DNA of 64,000 nucleotides from positions 52,625,659 to 52,689,658 of the forward strand of contig CM049313.1 in NCBI GenBank assembly GCA_026874595.1. Direction: 5' to 3'. A program made the position numbers and the translations under genes. The notes below the pieces were generated by a model. It was given only the letters and a program-made list of their open reading frames with translations. It did not search any database and was not told the origin of the DNA. This DNA is from Sipunculus nudus (taxonomy: Eukaryota > Annelida > Sipuncula > Golfingiida > Sipunculidae). Shown one piece after another: positions 1-9,989 of the stretch. Within the stretch, counting starts at the first letter, position 1, and each line of letters starts with the position of its first letter.

Positions 1-85
1 GGGTCGAGCCCCAAAACCCCCCATCATAAATTAAATTTGTCTAGAAAAAAAAGTCGTTGGTTAAGAGCCTCTGGATCCGTCCCTG
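1..85. mobile_element. 3' end of a small CAGGG(A/G)CGG-type inverted-repeat element
   Basis: The stretch has a C-rich tract followed by CTGGATCCGTCCCTG, which is the reverse complement of CAGGGACGGATCCAG. This matches in style the termini of the complete small element at 29435-29612. Only the right end is inside the window, so the size and target duplication cannot be judged. Identification as a MITE end is inference from the terminus alone. Confidence 0.4.
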
Positions 86-221
86 ACTGAAGGTATAAGT
101 CGTGAGCTAGTGGAACGGTCTCTCATCACCTGCCATCAGAGAAAACTGTGTAACTTTTTCATAAAACTCCTTTAAAGCAATACTTTCGATGTGCATAGTA
201 GAATGAAGTACCTAATTTCGC

Positions 222-743
222 ATTTACATTAGTGGTGGGCCGATCATCGAGTTTTATCGAAAGTCAGTCGGTTTGCTGCCACTTTCAAGCGCTCGATTAC
301 CAAAGACAACTATCGATTACATCATAATCATGATTTTTATTTCCAGAATGCCTTTATGTTATAGGCTAAAATTATTCTTCCATTTTTTTAACATTTGCAG
401 CTTCAAATAATGAGTCTTTGTTCCCAAATAACTTCCGTATCTTATTGAATTTACCCGGCTGGATGAGAAAACGGAGGACTTAATAAACCTCTGTTATCAA
501 TAAATAAACTGAAACTTTTAAAATCATATCTTACTAATAATAGGAAAATATAAAAAAGGCAAAAACTTCATCTTAAGATAGAATTACTTAGACATGCGAG
601 TTTGGTTAAAAAAGTACAGTTTCACAGATAACTGCATGTTTCTTTATATTTGCCTGAACCGATTATTAATCGATCATCGGTCGGTTTACTCAAACCGATG
701 ATCGATTATGAAAAAGGAACCGACTCCCACCACTAATTTACAT
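222..743. mobile_element. Non-autonomous hAT-type MITE with intact 8-bp target-site duplication
   Basis: The element itself spans 230-735 (506 bp). It begins TAGTGGTGGG and ends CCCACCACTA, a perfect 10-bp terminal inverted repeat. It is flanked on both sides by the identical octamer ATTTACAT (222-229 and 736-743). An 8-bp duplication plus a TAGTG start (YARNG) is the established signature of the hAT superfamily. Subterminal copies of CGATCATCG/CGATGATCG form further short inverted repeats. No transposase frame is present, so it must have been mobilised in trans. Confidence 0.85.
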
Positions 744-804
744 GTTCCTATATGAATATTAAACCCAAATAGGGGTTATGTTAAGCAACGTATTTGCATA
801 AATA

Positions 805-809
<5 letters not shown>

Positions 810-873
<64 letters not shown>
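810..873. repeat. (TA)n microsatellite
   Basis: About 64 bp of alternating TA with one G interruption. It directly precedes a segment repeated at 3440-3665. Confidence 0.95.
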
Positions 874-889
874 GGTAGAGTTACCCTAC

Positions 890-1130
890 GGTGTAAAGTG
901 CTCTATGGCCTTCAGACAAGACCTCTTTCCCCTGTTATGTTCCAGCATCCCATGTGTATCCCGACTAATCCTATTGTGCCCCCGAGGAAATAGGATCAGT
1001 GTCAGTCTCCCCGATATGCATCAAAGCAAAATCTCGTAATATCTTAAAGTCTCGGCCTTTTAAATCACGCCGTTAGCTTCATTCTAACAACATTCACCAA
1101 TGATCATAAGACGTTTTGTGTCTTTACATA
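890..1130 (+). repeat. Dispersed repeat, 5' copy; matches the tail behind the GIY-YIG relic
   Basis: Resembles 3440-3665: both carry CCTCTTT..CCCTGTTATG, a CCTATTGTGCC core, GATCAGTGTCAGTCT, AAAGTCTCGGC and a shared TTAGCTT..ATTCTAAC end. Since the second copy follows the GIY-YIG relic at 2783-3079, this copy may be a 5'-truncated tail of the same retroelement family. That link is inference. Confidence 0.6.
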
Positions 1131-1149
1131 TATTATAAGAGAAGGATAA

Positions 1150-1600
1150 TGTGTAACCCATACTGTTCTGGCAAAGCACAAAAATATGAGAGCAGATATA
1201 GCACAAAGTTTCAGGCGAGATTCTCTATTAGTAATTAATCTCTCCAGTGGATATTAATATACCTTCTGAACGTCAGTACTAAGAATCAGCTTATATAGTA
1301 TCAATGGGTTTAGAAGCTTATTATCTTTAGGAATAGCAGGTCTAAGAGGACAATAACATAGCCATGGGCGACGAAAGTATCAAGTTAAATTAACTACCCC
1401 TAAGAAAGAAAAGGAAACGTACCTATTACCATCTCGGTAGAGTTTACCATATATTCAAATAAAGAATTTTTTGCGGAAAAAATACCTCTTATATGGAACT
1501 TATTTGAATATAAGAAAAATAAATCTAAATTGAAACAAACACGAAATGCCTCAAAATATCCTTATTTTTACGGCACAAGCATTCAGATAAATTTTTACCT
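1150..1600 (+). repeat. Diverged dispersed repeat (partner at 9280-9525)
   Basis: Shares CATACTGTTCT..CAAAGCA near its start and a TTTACGGCACAAGCA block near its end with 9280-9525, in the same order and orientation. Identity is patchy with many indels. No coding potential was recognised in either copy. Confidence 0.5.
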
Positions 1601-1931
1601 AATTTATCTTTGAATGACTGAGGTATCTTTTATCTAATATTCTTTCAGTAACTTAAGGTATTTTGATGCTTAAATATATGTTAACATATCAACGTTGATA
1701 TCTTTAGCTAGGAAAGTAAATGTATGTTTCTTGGTCTTTTTGCTTTATATGTCGCGTGAAAATCGATGTTTTAATCTGCCCTGAGATGCTAGCAGAACAG
1801 TGCAGTGCGTACGGAAGTGACGAAACGGTGCACAAGAGTGCACAAGAACTACCAAGACGCTGATACAACATATCAAAACACTCAAAAATATTATCATGCA
1901 CTGTTCTGCCTGATGTCGTCCGCGCCTCGAC

Positions 1932-1940
1932 TATATATAA
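1932..1940 (+). promoter_or_regulatory. TATA box upstream of the 2030 ORF
   Basis: TATATATAA lies about 90 bp before the ATG at 2030, in a locally GC-richer stretch rather than in a microsatellite. The spacing leaves room for a start site near 1965-1975 and a 5' leader of about 60 nt. Function is inference. Confidence 0.35.
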
Positions 1941-2029
1941 GGCATTTAAAATGTTTGTCACATCATATGTCTGAAGTCTGACAGAGTGAAGATCACTGCA
2001 CAGCTACTAAGTAATAGGGGCAAGCTAAG

Positions 2030-2122
2030 ATGCCGCCTAAGAAGACCAAGGCAGCAACAGAACCAGTTTCTAAGAAGAAGGTGGCACGAGAGCCTGAGTT
2101 CGCTTCATCAGGGCCGAAGTAA
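2030..2122 (+). pseudogene. Short lysine-rich N-terminal ORF, probable retroelement or gene relic
   Basis: The ATG at 2030 opens a 30-codon frame starting MPPKKTKAA and ending in SSGPK before TAA at 2120-2122. The peptide is rich in K, A, P and E, a composition common at nuclear protein and retroelement gag/ORF1 N-termini. Past the stop the same frame stays open to a TAG near 2219, so it may be a longer frame broken by one nonsense change. A TATA box at 1932 and a GC-rich context to about 2640 set this area apart from its AT-rich surroundings. I do not recognise a family; a chance ORF is possible. Confidence 0.3.
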
Positions 2123-2640
2123 TCGCGCAACGGCGGCCCGACACCAGCACGTAGCCTGTTCGCAGTCTGCACGTTCGACTTTCTACAAGTATACGTATTC
2201 TACGGGATACAGGAAGGGGTCGTTCGAGTATCGTAGGGAGCCAATGCGGACACCGCGCAGCTTTGTCGACCTCCGTTAGAATTTTAAAGCAAAAATGCTT
2301 TCTAAAATCTTTCTAAAATCTAAAATCGTTGGATTGCTGCCCAAACATCGATCGCATGTTGGCCGCTGTCTGAGCTGTCTACGAGCCACCTGTTTTCGAG
2401 CTCTGCGACCTCAAAAATCGCTATTAGAAAATCGCTGACTTAAGAACGGTGGTTTCGGTGCCCTGAGATCGTCGGCCGACCCCTACAATTCGCGGCGGAA
2501 TCCGCAGTGATCCAGCAATCACCGGCCGTATTCCAGCCGAAAATGCTCTTTTCAGCTCGCAGAGAAGTCGGACGGGCTCCGTTTTGGATATGTGACGCAG
2601 GCTTAAGTAAAACGTTTTACCAAGCATCGAGGGTGATCTA
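2123..2640. other. GC-richer stretch, possible decayed coding sequence
   Basis: About 500 bp with higher GC and CpG content than its flanks. A frame open from about 2441 to 2640 on the + strand contains no recognisable motif. It may belong to the same relic as the ORF at 2030, or be a CpG-rich repeat. No firm assignment. Confidence 0.25.
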
Positions 2641-2692
2641 GGGAGACCTGGCGCTAGAAAAAGATTGAATATAAATCCTGTAACACTAATTC

Positions 2693-2695
<3 letters not shown>

Positions 2696-2745
<50 letters not shown>
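2696..2745. repeat. (TA)n microsatellite
   Basis: About 50 bp of uninterrupted TA, immediately 5' of the GIY-YIG relic, perhaps at its truncation point. Confidence 0.95.
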
Positions 2746-2747
<2 letters not shown>

Positions 2748-2782
2748 TCGTCTACAAGGTAACAGAACAGACAATGACGAGA

Positions 2783-3079
2783 AACACTACATAGGGTGTA
2801 CTGAAGGTGATTTCAAGACCAGATACAATAACCACAAAAAATCCTTTCGTAACAGATCCTATGCTAAAAACACATCTAGTCACTAAAAGACAAAAATTAT
2901 CATTTACAATCTCTCCTAGGAAAACTGCCACGGCAGCACCTTACTTCTGTGGAACTAGAAAGTGTGATCTCTGTTTGTCTGAAAAGCTACTTATAGCAAC
3001 TTCCCCCCGGATCATTGTTGAACTCAAGAGCTGAAATTCTCTCCAAGTCCCGCAATCAAAACAAATTCATAAAACCTGG
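2783..3079 (+). pseudogene. Decayed GIY-YIG endonuclease tail of a retroelement (Penelope-like)
   Basis: Three frames together read as the C-terminal region of a metazoan reverse-transcriptase/GIY-YIG polyprotein. Frame 1 carries HYIGCTEGDFKTRYNNHKKS (the YIG strand, then the conserved R..NH..SF segment) and stops at 2884. Frame 2 carries YFCGTRKCDLCLSEKLLI, the Cys motif typical of this tail, and stops at 3032. Frame 3 carries SRAEILSKSRNQNKF, the usual C-terminal motif. At least two frameshifts separate these blocks, and the reverse transcriptase part is absent, so the copy is dead and 5' truncated. The family is recognised from motif order; Penelope-like versus a related GIY-YIG retroelement is less certain. 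Confidence 0.75.
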
Positions 3080-3700
3080 CATTCGTACTAATATTCAACG
3101 TGCCCGCTCATCCAACACCCCCCCCCCCCCCTCCACCAACGAGGATCCGCTGGGCAGACTTACCTGTTCAGGTAGTTGCTCTCTCACTGCTTTGCAGTGT
3201 TGAGGGACATGGCTAGCTTTACCACTACTCCATGGTGAGTTTATCGAGTCGAGTCTACTTGGTATGAGTATAGTGTATTTGCCTTTTATATTGTATTTTC
3301 ATAGTATATGTGTATTTTATATCATATGTATACTACTGATATGTTCACTGTTTCCAGGACCTTATTGCGAATCAGTTTACTATGCTAATTGAGCATCCTG
3401 GTAAAATATCTTTGTGTGATATAGAAAACATTAAAACTACAACAAACCTCTTTGCCCTGTTATGCTCCAGTATCGCACGTGTACCCCGACCAATCCTATT
3501 GTGCCTCAGAGCAAAATAAGATCAGTGTCAGTCTTTCACATGCCCCCCCCCCCCCCCCCCCCCCGAATCGCTCAAAGCATAATCTCGTAATCTCGTAAAG
3601 TCTCGGCTTTTCAAACCATGCCATTAGCTTAATTCTAACCACATTCTCCTGATGATTGGGTCGCATCCTGTGAAAAAGACTGTTGTGAATTTACAGTGTT
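3080..3700 (+). mobile_element. Probable 3' untranslated tail of the GIY-YIG retroelement relic
   Basis: Follows the relic in the same orientation, contains C homopolymers at about 3118-3131 and 3543-3564, and from 3440 matches 890-1130. It ends in CTGATGATTGGGTCGC..GTGAAA, resembling the 3' ends seen after such polyproteins, then a (TA)n tract at 3715. The exact end is not defined. Confidence 0.45.
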
Positions 3701-3714
3701 GTTTTTATTCAGCG

Positions 3715-3767
<53 letters not shown>
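3715..3767. repeat. (TA)n microsatellite
   Basis: About 53 bp of TA at the 3' side of the retroelement tail. Confidence 0.95.
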
Positions 3768-3768
<1 letters not shown>

Positions 3769-4118
3769 TATAGGTTATTGTTTCCGCAGTGAGTTCACAG
3801 GTATGAGAAAAAGTAAGGATTCATACACATCATTTTTAGTGATTTTTACTTGGTTTCTAAATTACGTCTAGATTACCACCGACAACGGCCGAACTTCCTT
3901 TAGCAAAGATCGAAATGCCTGTTTCCTCGCTTAGTGATCTGATTATTCACAACACAAAACAACCTTTGGCGCAAGGTTATGGTCTGTTGTGCATATAACT
4001 AAGCCCTCCTGACAGTAACGGATTTAAGTATGTTCGACTGACATTTGACCGGATCACTAACCCACTTGTACGAACGACATATTTAAAATACTGTCGATCC
4101 CTCGGCACTCATTTCTTA

Positions 4119-5526
4119 CTAGCTGCTCCCGTGGAAAATCCACGGCTTTATCTGATGCATATTTTTGTAATGAGCGGATAGGAACTAAACGACGCATATT
4201 TTAATCCTTAGGGTTTTGCTGCAGGAACTCATGTCATGTGTTTCACTTATATGATATCAAGATACTGACTTATGCTATAATTCTCCATGCAGTAACACCC
4301 TCCCCAAAAATAATAACATAGAAAAAAAACTCTTTTCCACAAATCACAAACAAAACAAAATATGTTGGTAAGAGACGCGAGGCATATACAGGGTGTACGA
4401 ATTTGTAAGTGAGAAGTTTATTTTCCGATGACAACTTAGGTCCGACAGATTCATTGCTTCGGAAATATCGTAGATATAACGATTGTTTTAAGAAGCATTC
4501 TATCGTGTTATTATATGAAAGATGCTATGTATTAGTTGAAGCTCAGGCGAGATCGTGAGGGTAAAGTCTAAGGCATGTTAACAGACACATGCGTTATTTG
4601 TATACACATGCATATGTCGTTGAAGTCTCTTGTACGCGAAACATATAGCTGCGAATGTGAAAAAGATAGGCCCAGGAAATATATTCAAACAGTATTAGTA
4701 TTTTGGTTTTAGTACTGTAAATTGTCATGGAAGAAGCAGGTCTGATGCAAAATTGAGAACTCTCCCAGATAAAAAGGAAGCAGGTTGATATATTCGATGA
4801 AAGCATTTAGCAAAGAATTACATCAGCCTTGGTTCGTTGCATTGTCTTTTAGTAAATTAACGCAAAATGTAATATACAGATTTTTCCGATACACAGATTT
4901 TTTGCCCCCCGGGGGGGGGGGGGGTCTTCCTTTTGAAAAACAAATGTTTTATAACAACCCATTAATCGGCCGAACTAATAAACCATGGTTATCATGGAAA
5001 GATACTTCTGAGTATTAAAAAATCAACATACCTGAAAACCTATAAAACGATGATCGTGTAAAGGGTCTCAGCTTTTTGTGTCCTCTCAACGGAAAAGTGC
5101 GGTCTTTGGATTAAAAACCTTTATTCCTTTTGAGAGAAATAAATTCCTTTAGAGGCGCTACAATGGACATGGGGGATCAATGGGGATAATTGTGGACCCG
5201 CGTGACCGCGTATCGCACGGAAATGCCTTTTGGGCAACACATGCGCGCTGGCCACTGTCTTAACCCGCCTTTGAAAATCCCCGAGGCGCCTCCAAAAAAA
5301 AGTCACAGACGTGGAGGACCTTGCAGCACAAACGAAATAGGGGCACCTAATGGGGAAATATTAAAATTATTAATTATTTAGCTTCATGAGGCATAATCCC
5401 GGAAAATAAAACAAACTTGTTCTAGAAGAGCACACCACCGATACGTCTGCCGAATTTGGAGAGTCAAATCAGAACGGAAGCAGGTCAACCGTACTCTAGA
5501 AAAACCCAACTCCGTATTAATTATAT
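4119..5526 (+). repeat. Unclassified repeat, tandem copy A (about 1.4 kb)
   Basis: Begins ACTAGCTGCTCCCGTGG and runs to CCAACTCCGTATTAATT. The next copy starts at 5529 with ACTAGCTGCACGCG. Long stretches are colinear with copy B: the GACGCATATTTTAATCCTTAGG block, the AACGATTGT..AAGCATTCTA block, the GCATGTTAACAGACACATGCG block, and the GAGGCGCCTCC and AATAAAACAAACTTGT blocks near the end. A G tract at 4911-4924 interrupts it. No protein motif was found in any frame. An inverted third copy lies at 47572-49130, so this is a dispersed family, not merely a local duplication. Confidence 0.75.
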
Positions 5527-5528
5527 TG

Positions 5529-7428
5529 ACTAGCTGCACGCGTTGAAAATCTACGGCTCTGATGTGTATTTTTGTAATGAGCTGTTAGGAACTTAAACGA
5601 CGCATATTTTAATCCTTAGGATTTTGCAGGAACTTTTGTCATGTGTTTCACTTATAGGATACAAAGATTACTTCTGCTAGAATTATCCAGGAACACCCTC
5701 TCCAAAAATATCAACATAGAAATAAAAATTATTCTATTTCAGAAATCACACAAAAAATTAATTTTGGAAAGAGACATGAGGCATATACTGGGTGTACGAT
5801 TTTTAAGTGAGAATTTTTTCCCGATAAACAATATAGGTCCGACAGCTTGATTGCTTTGGAAATATCATAGATATAACGATTGTATAAAAAAAGCATTCTA
5901 CCGTGAAATTATATGAAACATGCTTTGTATTAGTTGAAGCGCAGGCGACATCGTGAAACACGATGATTATTCAGTGAAGTCAGTTGAGGGTATAGTCTAA
6001 GGCATGTTAACAGACACATGCGTTATTTTTATATGTCGTTGAAGTCTCTTGTACGCGAAACGTATAACTGCCAATGTGAAAAAGACAGGCTCAGAAAAAT
6101 ATATTCCAACAGTATTAAAGTTTTGGTTCAATTACTGTAATTGTCATGGAATAAGCTGGTCTGATACAAAATTGACAACTCTCCCACATAAAAAGAAAGC
6201 AGATTGATATCTTTCGATAAAAGGATTTACCGAAGAAACCTCTTTAGCCTTGGTTCGTTGCATTGTCTTTCAGCAAATTAACGCAAAATGTATTATATGT
6301 ATTATATGTATTATATACAGATTTTGCTGAAAATTTGTAGAGGGGTAGAGTAAAACTGGATCCTTTTGACAGAGTAAAGTTCCTTAACAGGCGATATAAT
6401 GGAATTAGGGTTCAGTGGAGATTACAGGTCGCCTCCTGAAAAAGCGTTACAGGCAAAAATGTTTTGCTGAACGTTTGTAGAGGGTAAGGGTAAAGACATA
6501 CCAATAGTCCATTTCTTTTTGGAGGTAATAAGTATCACCACAATATATATTTTCTTATGACAAAGGTCCATTCCTTTGTCCCCGTGTGGAAGCCACCCAT
6601 TCGTATTCATTTGTTCTGCCACATGAGAGCACATGACTGATATTAAAGAAGATTCTGGTGGAGGTCTGTAGGCCCCAACTACAGATTATAGATTGTACTG
6701 TAAGATGTCCTGATGATATTTGTTCATGTTTCATCGTCCCTACAGACAACGGATATCTTAAGCAATATATGTGAACAACCCCCCCCCCCCCCCCCAACCC
6801 AACCCCATCCCAACAGGAATGATAATTAAGCTGTGGGGCTTCTTTTTGAAAATAAAACTTCATGAAACACATGACTTGGCTGAATTTTTTATCCATAAAA
6901 TCAACATACCTGTATAACCATAAAAAAATTGTCAAACAGTGGTCACATCACTGAACTCAGTGCCCGGTGTTGACCAAACGGAAAAGCCCTCGCAAAGAAA
7001 GTGAGACATGTGGTCTATGGATTAAAAACCTTTTGAGAGAGAAAATTACTTCAGAGGCGTTACAATGAATTTGGGGGATCAATTGGAATTATAGTCGACC
7101 CGCGTGACCTCGTATTGCACGGAAATGCCTTTTGGGCAGGGCATGCGCTCTGGCCACAGTCTTAACAGGTCAATGAAATTCCCCGAGGCGCCTCCTGAAA
7201 AAGCGTCACAGGCGTGCAGGACCTTGAAACACAAAAGAAATAGGAGCACTTAATGGGGAAATATAAAAATTATTAATTATTCAGCTTGATAGGGCATAAT
7301 CCCGTAAAATAAAACAAACTTGTCCTAGAAGAGCACACTACCGATACGTCTGCCGATTTTGAAGCGTCAAATCAGTACGCAAGCAGGTAAACCATGGTCC
7401 AGAAAAAACCCAACTCCGTATTAATTTT
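5529..7428 (+). repeat. Unclassified repeat, tandem copy B (about 1.9 kb)
   Basis: Head-to-tail with copy A and about 500 bp longer, because of extra sequence around 6320-6930 that itself contains two partial repeats of GTTTGTAGAGG..GGGTA and a C tract at 6779-6796. Copy A appears deleted there, since the inverted copy near 48 kb also carries the matching GTGGCAGAACAAAT block. No coding potential is recognised. Confidence 0.75.
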
Positions 7429-8250
7429 ATAGAATATTGCATGCAATAATGCCTAGTCCCTCGATTAATCCAGGTAATCCTTTTGCAAAATGTTTAAATG
7501 ATCACAACATGTGACGCTGCACTGTCACCTTGCATTTACATCTTCAACAATTCTGGGAACAGTTGTTTCATGTAAACTATTCAAGGAAGCAGGTGCATAA
7601 GTTTCTGTTTATATTTACAATATCGATATGCCACTGCAAAATAGATCGACAGGTTTACCATTATATAAATTATGTTTCACAGACAAATACCTTCAGTTGG
7701 TTATAAATTGGAATGACTGCTGTCGATGCATAATTTATACTTGCTCCATTTACCTAGTTTTTTTATGATTTTATAAATTTACACTTTTCAGGCGAAATTA
7801 GCTCGATTTTAGCGTAAAAAACCCTACATTATTTTGTACCTACAAAACACATTATTTAGAATTTCCGATATCTTTTACATCAACTCACTAACAACAGGTG
7901 TCATCTGAAGTGTTATATATCACCGCTCACTGCCAGAAGGAAGGCTAGGCCGAATAACGAGGCATGCATATTTCCGTTTCATTCTTTAGAAACAGCATCC
8001 TTGCCTTAAAACATACGTAAAATTCATTTATATTTCTTCCTTACATCGAAAAATCCTTAATACGTCCAACAATAATAATATATTTAACCGGTCAAAGATC
8101 TTAATGCCCCTGCGTCCCATTCCGGTTCGCAAATGTTAAAAACATCAATGACCAAGACTTCTAGGCAAACATTAATGAATTAACGATTAATGAATTTCTT
8201 GTCACGTGTACAACACCGAAAAAAATAAATGAAAAAATATATATATATAT
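7429..8250. other. AT-rich spacer, nothing identified
   Basis: No open frame of note, no clear inverted repeat and no match to other parts of the window. Ends in a short TA run that is the target of the LTR at 8251. Confidence 0.5.
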
Positions 8251-9057
8251 TGTTACGGAACCTAATATAAACAGATGACGTATGCGTGATGAACACAAAT
8301 GTTGTAATGGAGATAAAAAAATATCAGATTCTGTTACACTAGGCAGCGTGAAATGTCTAGGGGAATGAATAAAGAAGAAAAACTATAATTTATTCTTAAA
8401 ACAATCCTAACATTACAGTACACTAAATCAATACAATTACTCAGTACAATAACAGTATAACAGCAAATCAATATAATCACACAGCCTAATGAACAAGGTG
8501 CACATGCAGTACCTGGGTACCATCACCGCCACAGGTACAAGTTCTTTAAAATGTATACTCTCGGAGAATAACAGTCCTATGTAAAGCTCTTGTAACAATC
8601 CAGAAAGTAAATTTGAGGCCGGCAGCATTAAATTGTATGGAGTTAGTAATTGTAGAATCCCTGAAATTACTGGATAATCGGACAGGTCCCACAAACTGAC
8701 ATACACACGTCTGTGTCCGCTGGAATCTTCACCCTCTCTCTCGGTTTAAAACACAGCCCCCTATTTATAACTTCTTGCCCCAAGCCGAGAATTTTCTACT
8801 TCTCGAACAGTCTAAGAATCTAACATAATACACAGTAAATACGCGTTACAGGAATCATCTAGAAAAACATCGCTGTGTCTCTTCATACCAGGGTCAACGC
8901 GTGAACTCGCCCCGACTCTGCCAGGCGAGAAAGCCCCAAGCTAGCATGACAACGCGAGTCAAACCAGCACGGATTAAACTGAAAATGCAATACGTGGCCA
9001 GACACGGGCGCCACATCACGATTTACGCCCGCGCCACACAATAAAAAGGGCACCTGT

Positions 9058-9061
<4 letters not shown>
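8251..9061 (-). mobile_element. Solo LTR, copy 1 (Ty3/gypsy-like)
   Basis: On the + strand it runs from TGTTACGGAACC to CACCTGTAACA, so both ends carry TGTTAC/GTAACA inverted repeats with canonical TG..CA limits. The flanks are TA repeat on both sides, consistent with a 4-bp ATAT duplication. Sense is the minus strand: TTATAAATAG (complement at 8762-8770) is the TATA box. The same 0.8-kb sequence recurs at 16401-17279 and 44547-45344. No internal gag-pol region, primer-binding site or second LTR adjoins it, so it is a solo LTR. An 89-codon minus-strand frame inside it (8437-8706) is judged incidental. Confidence 0.85.
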
Positions 9062-9127
<66 letters not shown>

Positions 9128-9141
9128 TTATATATATATGA

Positions 9142-9187
<46 letters not shown>
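9062..9187. repeat. Long (TA)n microsatellite
   Basis: About 126 bp of TA with small interruptions (TATTTATTTA, GAGC). It abuts the LTR end, so the LTR inserted into a TA tract. Confidence 0.95.
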
Positions 9188-9190
<3 letters not shown>

Positions 9191-9279
9191 CGGTGCATAT
9201 AAATATACAACAGGATATGCTAAAAAAGGTTGGATGTCTTTACAAATTAACAAGAAAAGGACAATGGGAAACTCTTACA

Positions 9280-9525
9280 TATTAAACATACTGTTCTATC
9301 AAAGCAGAAAAAAGTGAGTGCAAGTATGATATATATATACATATAAAAGGAAAAAGAGAGATGTTTAGTTTACCGTCTATTTTTATAGAATACTTCTACG
9401 GAATGTTTGAAACTTATACATATTTTGGACTGAGTATTAGGAATATTAATCAAAATTAAAGCAAACCTTATATGTCTCAAAATAGCATTGATGTTTACGG
9501 CACAAGCAGTCCTTTATAAATTACT
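9280..9525 (+). repeat. Diverged dispersed repeat (partner at 1150-1600)
   Basis: Colinear with 1150-1600 (CATACTGTTCT, TTTACGGCACAAGCA). No function recognised. Confidence 0.5.
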
Positions 9526-9827
9526 AGGGTCCACGACGTTTATCGGCGCCGGCACGGGCTTAGACCGAGGCCCGCACGGCTAGATTTTTACAATCCTGTT
9601 AAGGAGAAAGGCTCTAAGTACCTCCAAGACTAGAAACAAAAACCCATAAAAAACAGGGTACCAGACGTAGGTATTTTTATCAAAGTTGGAACAATTATCA
9701 GTTGTTCCATAGAGTTTGCATATATTGCTTGTTTATATTATATGTGGAAATTATAAATGGATTATGAATGTTGGTACATATATGTGTGTGTGTGTGTGTA
9801 ACCGGACACACAAAAGCGTCCCTACTG

Positions 9828-9898
9828 GCCTTAATAGCGAAGCGGTAGAACGTCTGACTCGTGTGGCACCGGTTGCGGGATCGAACCCACATTCAGGC
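9828..9898 (+). mobile_element. tRNA-like pol III unit, probable SINE head
   Basis: A perfect A-box consensus, TAGCGAAGCGG (9835-9845), is followed by a B box GGATCGAACCC (9878-9888) at tRNA-like spacing. The ends GCCTTAA (9828) and TTCAGGC (9892-9898) can form a 7-bp acceptor stem with one mismatch. The anticodon stem does not pair well around a loop holding CTCGTG, so this is not a convincing functional tRNA. A tRNA-derived SINE head that runs into the (TA)n tract at 9925 is the best reading. Confidence 0.6.
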
Positions 9899-9920
9899 AT
9901 AGTATCTATTTTCCCACTTT

Positions 9921-9924
<4 letters not shown>

Positions 9925-9971
<47 letters not shown>

Positions 9972-9984
9972 TTATATATATATA
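9925..9984. repeat. (TA)n microsatellite
   Basis: About 60 bp of TA just after the tRNA-like unit, possibly the SINE tail expanded by slippage. Confidence 0.95.
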
Positions 9985-9989
9985 ATTAC

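Noticed and set aside
8437-8706. 89-codon minus-strand frame as an independent gene
   Set aside because: It lies wholly within a solo LTR, and copy 2 of the LTR does not keep the frame.
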